DNA of 64,000 bases from DATJKD01 sp963728295 (GTDB lineage: Bacteria; Pseudomonadota; Gammaproteobacteria; Steroidobacterales; Steroidobacteraceae). Below the pieces are notes generated by a model. The model saw only the letters and a list, made by a program, of their open reading frames with translations. It did not search any database and was not told where the DNA came from. The stretch spans positions 94,684 to 158,683 of the forward strand of contig CAVSKB010000024.1 of the NCBI GenBank assembly GCA_963728295.1. Reading direction: 5' to 3'. Made by a program: the position numbers and the translations under genes. Each line of letters starts with the position of its first letter. Within the stretch, counting starts at the first letter, position 1. This document shows, piece after piece, positions 56,572 through 64,000 of the stretch.

Positions 56572-58333
56572 TCACAGCTTGAACCAGGCCGGCAGCTCAC
56601 CCTCGACCGTTACGGTCTGTGGAAACTCTTCGTCCTTGGATCTCGGCCAGTTCGCACCCGGCCCCGGTTCCTTCATGTGCTCGCTCGACCGCAGCTCGAA
56701 GCGCGGCTGCCCGCCGAATCCCTCGAACTCGATTGCCTGCCAGAAACGTCACGCTGCGTTCGATCCAGGCCGGATGCACGCGCAACGGCCGACCGGGGCC
56801 GAACTGGTCGACCGGCTCGGCCGGATGCGTGCCGTCGTCGCGGAGTACGGTGACCGGGAGCGACCCCGCGAGCTGCTCGAACCGGTTGAAGCCAACGAAG
56901 TGCTTGAAGGTTAGCGGGTTCGCGGGGTCGGTGACTGGCCGCTTGCGCACTGCCTTCCAGAAGTCATCGCTTACGTAGGTCTCCGGTCCAGCCGACCAGC
57001 CCTCGCCCGGCGAGCTCATGGTCACCTGCGAGCTGCGCGGCGGATCCCACGACAGGTCCGGGTATGCCGGGATGTCGGACCCCTTGAGGCCCGGCTTGCG
57101 CAGACGCAGGTAGATCGCGCCGGAGAGCACGCCCTGCCGGCCCGGCTTGTTCTTCGTGGTCGGCGCACGATAGAGGAGAAAGCGGTTGCCATAGACGACC
57201 AGGTTCGACACCGCCGGCACGTCTATGGGCGTGTGCATCAAAGCGCCCCCCGTCACATCGCCCGGCGTCTCCGACACCGACAGGAGGCTGTGCCGCACCG
57301 CTACGTTCTGCATCGTCGTCTTGATGGCGCTCGATCCTCGCGTACCCAGGATGCGCACGTTGTTGAGCTCGAACGTCGATTGCGGACGACCCTCGATGTA
57401 GAACTGGTGGACGGTGTTGCCCTGGTTGCCCATCCCTGAGCCTTCGAAGTTCCAGACTGTCACGGTCCATGGCTGCTGTGTGACCCCATTCGGATTCGAC
57501 ACCCCGTTTCGCACCGCCGTCTCGCCCCACTGGCGGATATTCGATAGCAGCATGCTCGACGGCGAGTCATCCCGCGCCGCCTGCTGGCCGATCCGCGTCG
57601 AATTGAGCGCGAGGTTGCGAAACGTCGCCCGCTCGAAGCGGGCTACGTCGAGTGAGTCCCGATTGAGCTGCGGCCAGTTCTGCGGATCGCCGAGCACATA
57701 GACGAAGCGCTGTTTGCCGAGGAAGAAATCACCTTCGTAGCTGCCGGGGGTGAGATGCACCACCAGTGGCGAGGCGTCACCCATGCCGGTGCCCTTGAAA
57801 CCCTTGCGACAGGCGGCAAACGTCATCGGCGGCTCGCAGACCTTTGCGCCCCAGCGATGCTCGCGGTTCGCCGTGGCAGCGCCCTCGCCGTACACGTGCG
57901 TCGGCGTCAGCACACGGATGCGGAAGGTGTTGCTGGCAATCGGTGCGTCCGTTCGTTCCAGGCGAACGCTGAGGTCGCGCGCGCCATCGCCCGCGTAACG
58001 CAGCTCGCCCGTTCTACCGTCATACTCGAGACCGGAGACTGCCTTTCCAGTGGCCGAATCCACGAGCCGCGTCGGGAATCGCGACGTCCAGCCCGCCGAA
58101 CGCGTCTGGTCTCCCGCCGGCCAGGGATTCGCCGGGTCGAGCTGCCAGATCCCGAGCTGCACGGTTTCCGGCAACCCCGCGACGAACGCGTGTTCGGGCA
58201 CCGGTGCGAATTCGAAGCGACCCGGCGGGACACGGAGATCGGCGGTTGCGGCGTCACTCGGTCCCGCCAGGACCGATCCGATGCATGTGAGAACGACGGC
58301 GACGACACCGGCAGCGCGTCGCCGTCCGCTCAA
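56572..58333 (-). CDS. Secreted protein of probable right-handed beta-helix fold, one frameshift
   Basis: About 586 residues. It begins probably at TTG 58333 with an Arg start and signal peptide (AAGVVAVVLTCIGSVLAGPS). The middle has repeating short strands with Asn ladders (FRNLALNSTRIGQ, LLSNIRQWGETAVRNGVSNP, FYIEGRPQSTFELNNVRILG, NLVVYGNRFLLYR), typical of parallel beta-helices such as pectate-lyase-like proteins. Near 56745 one extra T breaks the frame; removing it gives FWQAIEFEGFGGQPRFELRS and a stop at 56572. No enzyme motif was recognised. It follows a lipoprotein and a small membrane protein gene on the same strand. Confidence 0.65.
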
Positions 58334-58356
58334 TTCGAGGCCTGCATCCCGTGCTA

Positions 58357-58580
58357 TCAGCGTTGGGCGCGCAATACGTCGCGGATCTCGCGCAGAAGCA
58401 AGGCGATCACGAATATGGCGAGATATCGCGGAGATCTCGAGCAGCCGCCCTCCCGAGATAGCTCCGCGCAGCAGTGTATATCCCATCGCATACGCAAGGC
58501 GCTCGAAGATCGCCAGGGCCGCAGCAAGCACGGAAAGGATGAAGACGAATCCGGGTGATCGAGTTAAGCATGTTGTTCAT
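58357..58580 (-). CDS. Small two-helix membrane protein, two frameshifts
   Basis: The start MNNMLNSITR at 58580 is followed, after dropping one base near 58550, by FVFILSVLAAALAIFERLAY then AMGYTLLRGA, and after dropping another near 58428 by YLAIFVIALLLREIRDVLRA and a stop at 58357. The restored 73-residue protein has two membrane helices with a short loop and a basic C-terminus. It was not open in any single frame, so it is easily missed. It lies between a lipoprotein gene (14 bases) and a secreted protein gene (23 bases). Confidence 0.55.
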
Positions 58581-58594
58581 GACTCGACCTCTGC

Positions 58595-58886
58595 TCATCG
58601 GCGCGGTACATCGACGACCTTGTCCCAGATGATGCCGCGCTGTGCGTTCACATAGACAGCCACGAGCGACTTGTCCGGACGCTGGAAATAGAGCAGTGCC
58701 CAGCCTGGAGTTTCTGCGGCCGCCACGCCGACGAGGTCCCCATATTCGAGCGGGATGGCATCGGTCATCGGAATCGTCTTTGGCGGCACTCCGGCGGCCG
58801 CCTCCTGCGGCTGCGGCGGCAACTTCTCGCAGCCAGACAAGGGTCGTCACGACCAATGCGGAAAGCAGTGCGAAGATCCTGTTCAT
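58595..58886 (-). CDS. Small lipoprotein, one frameshift
   Basis: The ATG at 58886 opens a signal peptide, MNRIFALLSALVVTT; dropping one C near 58837 gives LSGCEKLPPQPQ with a lipobox LSGC, and the frame then runs to 58595. The mature part of about 75 residues has GWALLYFQRPDKSLVAVYVN then AQRGIIWDK. It is the first gene of a three-gene unit and has a good promoter at 58922-58950. Function unknown. Confidence 0.65.
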
Positions 58887-58921
58887 GATGGACCCCCTTT
58901 TTCTTGTCCCCTGACGGCTGC

Positions 58922-58950
58922 GTATTAGACCCATTCGGGGCTCTATGCAA
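58922..58950 (-). promoter_or_regulatory. Promoter of the lipoprotein-membrane-secreted protein unit
   Basis: Minus strand TTGCAT (58950-58945) and TAATAC (58927-58922), spacing 17 bases, 36 bases upstream of the lipoprotein ATG. Confidence 0.55.
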
Positions 58951-59390
58951 GCAGGTCCCGCGTGTGACCTGCCACGACGGGGAGTTACAACCGCTGGGAC
59001 GGCGGTGCAGCGTGGCAACGCCAGACTCTGGGCGGCGAAATCCGAGACGACCTGAGTGAACTGACCCCTTGAGCCGCGACTATCGTAACGGCCATCCTGG
59101 CCTCGGCTGTCGCAAAGGCGCCGACACGCTTTTCGCATCGGACCCCGCGTCTATCTCGGGCGTGAGCCCGCGGGGGTATCTTGTACAACGTAGCTTCGAT
59201 TTCTGCGACGGCTGGTGCACTTGTCGACATCAGCGCCTTGCTTGAAGATTTCGGCGGCAATTTTGCGACGGCGCGATCGCTGCTGCATCCGACAACTGCC
59301 GTTCAACTCCAGATGAGAGGCGCCGGATCCGGTTCCACGAGTTAGGTGGATCTCGACGCGCGCGGGTGATCAGCTTTTCGGCCTTCCAGC
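58951..59390. other. Region without a clear gene; weak phage-capsid-like fragment
   Basis: 440 bases between divergent units with no convincing intact gene. On the plus strand 59168-59344 an open fragment reads ILYNVASISATAGALVDISA then LLEDFGGNFATARSLLHPTT, which faintly recalls the C-terminal part of HK97-type major capsid proteins (a stretch of the form MHPxTA). It is bounded by stop codons on both sides. This is a weak resemblance from memory. No promoter, RNA gene or terminator was recognised here. Confidence 0.25.
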
Positions 59391-59505
59391 CATGACATCG
59401 ACGCTCATCGGCGGCGACAGCTCGGGGCGCAACCTGATTCTGGTCGACACCTCACAAGTACTGCTCGGTACGGGCGACATTGAAACGATGAGCGGTAGAG
59501 GTCCC

Positions 59506-59541
59506 CCCGCTGGCCGGTTTTTCTCCTCGCCGGCCAGCGGG
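59506..59541. repeat. Perfect 12-base inverted repeat, stem-loop before a small gene
   Basis: CCCGCTGGCCGG (59506-59517) and CCGGCCAGCGGG (59530-59541) with a 12-base loop TTTTTCTCCTCG. It ends 9 bases before the ATG of the small gene at 59551. The T-run is in the loop, so it is not a standard terminator for the plus strand. It could be a translational or transcriptional control hairpin or a REP-like element. Confidence 0.6.
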
Positions 59542-59550
59542 CGTGACCTT

Positions 59551-59769
59551 ATGAGCGAGCGCGAGCAAGAGCTGCGGGCGCTACTGGTAGGCGCGGCCGA
59601 GCAGGAAGCACGCCAAGCGGCGAAGGAGCGTGGTGAGACTCAGGCTCGCTCGACAGCGGAGCGCGAGCTGGAACGACTCTGGAAACGATGTGGCGAGATC
59701 GAGCGGATTGCGCAGTTCAATCAAGCGGCGCACCATGTCCCAAAATCCGGCACACCGGAAGGCACGTAG
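59551..59769 (+). CDS. Small charged helical protein, unknown
   Basis: 72 residues from the ATG at 59551 (the frame is open from 59392, but the intervening inverted repeat and composition argue for the later start). Sequence is Glu/Arg/Ala-rich and probably helical (EREQELRALLVGAAEQEARQ, ERELERLWKRCGEIERIAQF). No known domain. It is 11 bases upstream of the HAF-repeat gene. It may be spurious. Confidence 0.35.
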   Translation: MSEREQELRALLVGAAEQEARQAAKERGETQARSTAERELERLWKRCGEIERIAQFNQAAHHVPKSGTPEGT

Positions 59770-60102
59770 GGGGACGGCAAATGGCGCTCAGACGCATCAC
59801 CGCACCGCTGCGGCGAGTCTGTATGTTTACTGTGGGCGCCATGCTCGCAGCGCCAGCGATAGCCGAGCTTCCCAAGTATTAGATAAAGCACCTCGGCACC
59901 CTGGGCGGATGGTACAGCGAGGGCTCTGACATCAACGTCGCCGGTCAGGTCACGGGATACGCGTATAACAGTAGCAATGTTCGCGAACGTGCATTTATCG
60001 CCAGCACGAGGCAACCGATGCAGGACCTCGGCACCCTGGGCGGGCCGTGGAGCTTTGGTAACGCCATCAACGACGCCGGTCAGGTCACAGGGGTTTCACT
60101 AA

Positions 60103-61168
60103 CTAGTGGCCTGTACCAACTGATTGTGTACTGATGTGTCGCGCTGGATCGGCGTACTTCCACTTCACGGTTTCGGGCGCTTTGTTGTACTGGCGGATGT
60201 AGCGCATGAGTTTTCGCTTCAGATCGGGGACGGAGGTGAAGACGCCGCGCGCGATGACGTCGCGTTCGATCTTGCCGAACCACAGTTCGACTTGGTTGAG
60301 CCACGAGGAGTAGGTCGGAGTGAAGTGCAGATGAACGTTGCGGATGCGCGGCCAGGAAGTCCTTGACCGGCTGGCTCTTGTGCGCCGAGAGATTGTCGGC
60401 GATCACGTGGATCTCTTTGCCGCGCGGCTGGTTGACCACGATGTCGGTCAGGAAGGCGACGAACTCCGCCGAGGTGTGCCGAGTCGGCGGTCTTGCCCAG
60501 CACCTCGCCGGTCTTGGTGTTGAAGGCGGCGTACAGCGACAGCGTGCCGTGGCGAAAGTACTCGAAGCCGTGTCGCTCGGCGCGTCCCGGGGAGAGCGGC
60601 AGCACCGGATCCTTGCGATCGAGGGCCTGGATCGCCGTCTTCTCATCGACGCAGAACACCGCCGCATGCGCCGGCGGGTTCAGATACAGCCCGATGATGT
60701 CGGCCGCCTTGCGTCTCAAAGTCCGGATCGTTCGAGGCCATGTAGCGCTCGATCCGATGCGGCTGCAAGCCATGCTTGCGCCACACCCGCGCCACCATCA
60801 TGTGGCTGACGTCCAGATGCGCGGCGAGTCTGGCGCGTGCTCCAGTGGGTCGCACCGCCCGGCGGTGCGCGGCGGGTCGCTTCCAGGATCCGCGCTTCGA
60901 GCTGCGGCGTGAGCACGCGTGGCGACTTGCCCCAGGTGGCGGCTGTACAGCCCCGCAATGCGCTGCTCGGCAAAGCGCTTGCTCCAGCTCGCCACGAAGC
61001 CGCGGCTGCACTCGATGCGCTCGGACACTTCATCCCACGTATGGCCCTCGGCCAGCAGCAGAATCAGCCGCGCTCGTCGGGCATCTTCCGCCCGATCCGT
61101 TCGGCTGTTCGCTCGTCGGGTCAGCTCCATACGTTCCGTATTCGTCAAGCGTGATCGCGTCTGTCATG
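60103..61168 (-). CDS. IS630-family transposase, several frameshifts
   Basis: DDE transposase of about 350 residues spread over several frames. The N-terminal helix-turn-helix part reads RARLILLLAEGHTWDEVSER then IECSRGFVASWSKRF, the middle HLDVSHMMVARVWRKHGLQP, and the DDE core VFCVDEKTAIQALDRKDP, EIHVIADNLSAHKSQPVKDF and YSSWLNQVELWFGKIERDVI. Five single-base insertions (for example near 60945, 60865, 60725, 60480 and 60345) restore one frame from about 61148; the very start has one more ambiguity. The stop TAG falls on the left TA target site. The shifts look like the same error type as elsewhere, so the element may be active. Confidence 0.85.
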
Positions 61169-61206
61169 GACGCGATTATAGTCTATAAATGGTTGTTACA
61201 GTCCAC
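60106..61206 (-). mobile_element. IS630-family insertion sequence, 1101 bp
   Basis: Terminal inverted repeats: left GTGGCCTGTACCAAC from 60106 and right GTGGACTGTAACAAC (read inward from 61206), two mismatches in 15. Both ends are flanked by TA (60104-60105 and 61207-61208), the target duplication of the IS630/Tc1 group. It carries one transposase gene on the minus strand. A TATAAT lies in the right end upstream of the transposase start. It interrupts a HAF-repeat gene in frame. Confidence 0.85.
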
Positions 61207-61497
61207 TAGTGACGGTGATTACCGTTCGTTCCTCGCAACCCCCATCTCACTGCTCTACACAAGCCTGCTCGCAAGCGTGATGGACGTTGGCCCAGGGATG
61301 AGCCTCGCAGACAAGATCCGGCGGGCCCGGGCCTACTACACTGCTGACGACGGACCGGCCACGTGCACGATGCTCCAAGGATTTGTAGATCACGTGGGCG
61401 CTCAGAGCGGAAAGAAGATTAACCAATCGACGGCTGCAAGGCTGATTGCGGATGCCAAGGAGATACAGTCCGCGATTGGCTGCAGCTAAGAGCACGA

Positions 61498-61674
61498 TCA
61501 CACCGGCCTTCGGTCCCCGAACCCGGCTCGGACGCGCTGAAAGCGATAGTCGCCGCGCCCCTCGGCGATCAGCCGCCCCAGGTCTAGCACCGCCCAGCGC
61601 TCGCAGGTCGCGCAATGCGCCGCCAGCTGGTGCCCGTGCTCGTGCAGCGCACGGAAGGTGTCGAGCGTAACCAT
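61498..61674 (-). CDS. Small zinc-ribbon-like protein, C-terminus possibly truncated
   Basis: 58 residues starting at the ATG 61674: HEHGHQLAAHCATCERWAVL then DLGRLIAEGRGDYRFQRVRA. It has one CxxC (CATC) followed by RWAxLDLxxLIAxGRGDYR, a pattern I know from short proteins whose C-terminus supplies a second CxxC. Here the second pair is absent in the written frame, perhaps from a frameshift near 61525. Function unknown. Confidence 0.45.
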   Translation of the reverse strand: MVTLDTFRALHEHGHQLAAHCATCERWAVLDLGRLIAEGRGDYRFQRVRAGFGDRRPV

Positions 61675-61750
61675 GCGCGACTATCCGGCGTGCCGGTACC
61701 GAAGTCATGTCGCGCCGCGGCATGGGATCAGGCATCCTTATCGTGACGGC

Positions 61751-62758
61751 ATGCCGACGAAGAACAAACAAAGCGGCCGACGCAATCGGCGACCGTCGAT
61801 CGCCCGTCCGCTACCGGCGTTTGTGACGCCAATGGCAGCCCAGGTTGTCAAACAGCTGCCCAAGGGGTCGGCCTGGCTCTACGAGCTCAAGTTCGACGGC
61901 TATCGGGCGCTGTTATTGAAGGATCACGAACGAATCGAACTGCGCTCCCGAAACAAGAAACAATAGAGATCTCACAGGGATGTATCGCGGGATCACACTG
62001 GCAGGGACGCGGCTGCAAGCCGATCAAGCCGTCATCGACGGTGAGATAGTTGCCCTGGATGTAGAGGGGCGCCCGTCGTTGCAAGTGCTTCAGCACCGTA
62101 GCTCGCACGCTGGTCACACGATCGTCTTTTATTCGTTTGACCTCTTGCACCTAGACGGAGTCGACCTGACCCCCGAACCGCTGGTTCAGCGGAGAAAGAA
62201 GCTTCCAAAGGTAATCGGAAAATCGGGGCTGCTGTTCTCCCGGGAGTTGCCAGGCACTGCCGCGGAGATCGTCCAAGCGGTACGAGGTCTAAGCCCGGAA
62301 GGGGTCATCGCCAAGCGCAGGGATTCCCTCTATGAACCCGGTGAGCGGAGCGGCAATTGGCTGAAATTGAAACTGGAGAACCAGCAGGAATTTGTAATCG
62401 GTGGATATCGACCAAGATCGAACGGCATCGATGCGCTACTGGTCGGATACCACGATGAGACCGGCCTGCGATTCGCCGGCAAAGTGAGGGCCGGCTTCGT
62501 TGCGCACGTGCGTCGGGAAATATTTAAGGCGCTAAGGACGCTGACCGCTGTCCATTCGTGGACCTGCCGAACTCCAAATCATCCCGCTGGGGCGGCGGCG
62601 TAACGGCAGAAGAGATGCGAGAAATGCAGTGGGTCAAACCGGAGCTGGTGGGGCAGGTTCGGTTTGTCGAATGGACGGCCGAAGGGCGTTTGCGACACGC
62701 AGCGTTTCTCGGCCTGCGTTCGGACAAGCGTGCCAGCGAAGCGCACAAAGAGAATTAG
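61751..62758 (+). CDS. Stand-alone ATP-dependent DNA ligase of LigD type, two frameshifts
   Basis: Ligase module of the bacterial end-joining ligase D without polymerase or phosphoesterase domains. From the ATG 61751: WLYELKFDGYRALLLKDHER with the catalytic lysine (KFDG, motif I), then one extra base near 61965, AVIDGEIVALDVEGRPSLQV (motif III region), IVFYSFDLLHLDGVDL, GVIAKRRDSLYEPGERSGNW then LKLKLE (motifs IV-V), GYRPRSNGIDALLVGYHDE, and after a second slip near 62555, PELVGQVRFVEWTAEGRLRH, ending at 62758. Restored length is about 335 residues. No ku gene is in the window. Confidence 0.85.
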
Positions 62759-62914
62759 GGTGAATTAGGGGCGATTTAACAGAATCACCGCGGGGCTAGC
62801 CCAAGGGTCCGAGGTGGTGAAAATTTCTCCGCAGCCTCGCGGGCCAAGCTTGCGGACTCAGCGATTGCAGCCGTACAGTGGCTAGCAAGCTCGCCAACAA
62901 GAAGCGGGAACTGT

Positions 62915-63285
62915 GTGGACGGAAAAGCGATTGCGTTTTTTATTGCAGCCCTATTCAGCCCGCTGACCGCAAACGCGCCCGACTCTTCGCCGCCGGTACA
63001 GGGGTCGGCGCTCGTAATCACTGAGACACCGGGCCGATTGGTGTCGTCTGCGCAATCCACGTCTATCTGGACGGTACATACGCGGGCAAGGTCGATTCAG
63101 GCAAGACGCTCGTTCTGCGTCCACCTGTTGGTGAACACATTGTCGGTGTGCATCCGAGCGGCTTGTGCGGCGGGAACCTGACAGTCGCTCAGCAAAAGGC
63201 GAAGGTGAAGGCGGACCGACCGACGAAATTGCGCGTCCGTTTCGCTAGGGGTGGCGGCATGCTGATCGAGCATTCCGCCTTGTGA
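62915..63285 (+). CDS. Secreted PEGA-like small protein, one frameshift
   Basis: Starts probably at GTG 62915 with a signal peptide (GKAIAFFIAALFSPLTANAP). Near 63040 the frame slips by one base; the continuation is GVVCAIHVYLDGTYAGKVDS then GKTLVLRPPVGEHIVGVHPS and TKLRVRF, ending at 63285. The pattern V-x-V-x-L-D-G-x-x-x-G-x...L.P G.H.V is that of PEGA-type surface domains. Restored length is about 123 residues, with one Cys in the signal end and one at GLCGG. Function unknown. Confidence 0.55.
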
Positions 63286-63304
63286 ATTCCGGGCTCTCAT
63301 CGCT

Positions 63305-63652
63305 GTGAGCATCGACTCCCTTGCCTACCTCTGCGACGGTCCCGTCATGGACCGGGCCCGCATCATCAGCTACCTGCAAACCATGCAGCAGCGCTTAAAA
63401 ACCTCCGAACGACTGATCCTCAATCAATGCAAGCTTATTTGGAGCCTAGAACGGACAGGCGAAGATACGACCAGCGCGATGGCAGTATTTCGTGAAATGG
63501 AACGAAGGCAGTTGAAGCACCTTGCCGATCGGGAGCGGCTTCTTGCGGAACTCGGCTTAGTAGACGCTGGCGAGGCTGCAAAAAGGGAACGCTTCTGCAT
63601 CAGGGCGACCCACGATCCAGATTCTGGCGGAGCAATGACGGATCGTCGGTAG
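63305..63652 (+). CDS. Hypothetical helical protein
   Basis: 115 residues from GTG 63305, or 101 from the ATG 63347 (MDRARIISYLQTMQQRLKTS). Helical and charged (AMAVFREMERRQLKHLADRE then RLLAELGL). No signal peptide, membrane segment or known domain. Codon use is less GC-biased than the core genes, in keeping with accessory DNA. Confidence 0.5.
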   Translation: MSIDSLAYLCDGPVMDRARIISYLQTMQQRLKTSERLILNQCKLIWSLERTGEDTTSAMAVFREMERRQLKHLADRERLLAELGLVDAGEAAKRERFCIRATHDPDSGGAMTDRR

Positions 63653-63666
63653 CGGTCTGCACTCTG

Positions 63667-63996
63667 GTGCTTCGCGATCGATTGCGCACCGCGCCAAGCT
63701 ACCGTGCTTCACCTGTGGGCATCCATTGGATATCTCACACAGTATTCGACACCGCGCAATACTGTATGGATAACGCGGGGCTTAGCAGCGGCGACATCGA
63801 ACTACAGGAAGCGGTGCGCGCGTTTTCCTGCTCGGTCTGGTCCCCGGAATACGGGCCGCTCGAGGCTGCGAGGATCCTGCGCAGTCTGGCGGATGAGCTT
63901 GAGGCACTGTGGGCCGCCTGGGATGGTCAGGGTGCCGAGTTGCGCCCCCGGGCCCTTAGAGAAGTGACCAAAGTCGTTCGATGGGTAAGGGTTTGA
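63667..63996 (+). CDS. Hypothetical protein
   Basis: 109 residues from GTG 63667; other in-frame starts (ATG 63766 at MDNAGLSSGDIELQEAVRAF) would give a shorter product of 76. Contains two short amphipathic helices (ARILRSLADELEALWAAWDG). No family recognised. It ends just before the window edge. Confidence 0.4.
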   Translation: MLRDRLRTAPSYRASPVGIHWISHTVFDTAQYCMDNAGLSSGDIELQEAVRAFSCSVWSPEYGPLEAARILRSLADELEALWAAWDGQGAELRPRALREVTKVVRWVRV

Positions 63997-64000
63997 GACT

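Larger units (their letters stand above)
59781..61489 (+). pseudogene. HAF-repeat secreted protein gene, interrupted by an IS630-family element and an amber codon
   Basis: The ATG 59781 opens a signal peptide (VCMFTVGAMLAAPAIAELPK). An in-frame TAG at 59880 follows, then HAF-type repeats in the same frame: HLGTLGGWYSEGSDINVAGQ and DLGTLGGPWSFGNAINDAGQ. At 60104 an IS630-like element is inserted. Removing it with one copy of the TA duplication continues the same frame: VTGVSLTSDGDYRSFLATP then ISLLYTSLLASVMDVGPGMS, LADKIRRARAYYTADDG, and a stop at 61489. The C-terminal part matches the cap seen in other secreted proteins of the form VGPGxSLADKV..A..Y. The restored protein is about 201 residues. 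Confidence 0.75.

Noticed and set aside
58985..59260. 91-codon minus-strand open frame
   Set aside because: No start signal, composition random, no domain; left as part of a non-coding stretch.

Overview
The window is about 64 kb of GC-rich chromosome, most likely from a gammaproteobacterium near the Xanthomonadales/Steroidobacterales. Three things point there: nudJ-mnmA lies close to purB; aspartokinase and diaminopimelate decarboxylase are fused in one chain; and the his operon is led by a TrpR-family (HisR-like) regulator. No rRNA, tRNA or CRISPR array was seen. The sequence carries many single-base frameshifts, almost all one extra G or C. They are very dense in ilvC-leuA (29.4-31.4 kb) and scattered elsewhere. 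Because the reading frame can be restored each time, they look like consensus errors rather than gene decay, so broken housekeeping genes are annotated as one gene each.

Layout. 0-7.6 kb is housekeeping: hrpA (partial), mazG, a CoA-type Nudix gene and fumC on the minus strand; purB, a decayed acetyltransferase fusion, nudJ and mnmA on the plus strand. 7.6-12 kb is a small surface-polysaccharide group (glycosyltransferase, Wzi-like outer-membrane protein, FkbM methyltransferase, GT7-like galactosyltransferase). 12.4-19 kb holds acnA, a secreted four-repeat VWA protein, a DMT permease and a FabH-like synthase. 19-24.2 kb is a TonB energy-transduction locus (tonB-exbB-exbD-exbD-TPR) facing a paralogous TPR gene.

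24.5-50.7 kb is an amino-acid biosynthesis block. ilvD lies with an MFS permease and a leucyl aminopeptidase on the minus strand. ilvC-leuACDB on the plus strand is preceded by a leucine-codon leader peptide and a textbook attenuator. metX-metB is behind a SAM-I riboswitch. hisR-hisGDCBHAFI is fully overlapped and preceded by an AT-rich palindrome. asd and the lysC-lysA fusion close the block. Between leuB and metB lies a free-standing candidate small RNA with promoter, hairpins and terminator. Branched-chain, methionine, histidine and aspartate-family synthesis are thus neighbours, each with a different visible control device (attenuation, riboswitch, repressor).

51-58.9 kb holds less-known genes: an operon of an FtsH-like AAA+/M41 protease with a large soluble N-terminal region, a TerB/DUF697-like protein and a SAM hydrolase; then a HEPN-like protein and a lipoprotein/small membrane protein/secreted beta-helix operon. 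59-64 kb is accessory DNA: a HAF-repeat secreted-protein gene split by an IS630-family element with TA duplication, a stand-alone LigD-type DNA ligase, a PEGA-like secreted protein and unrecognised small genes.
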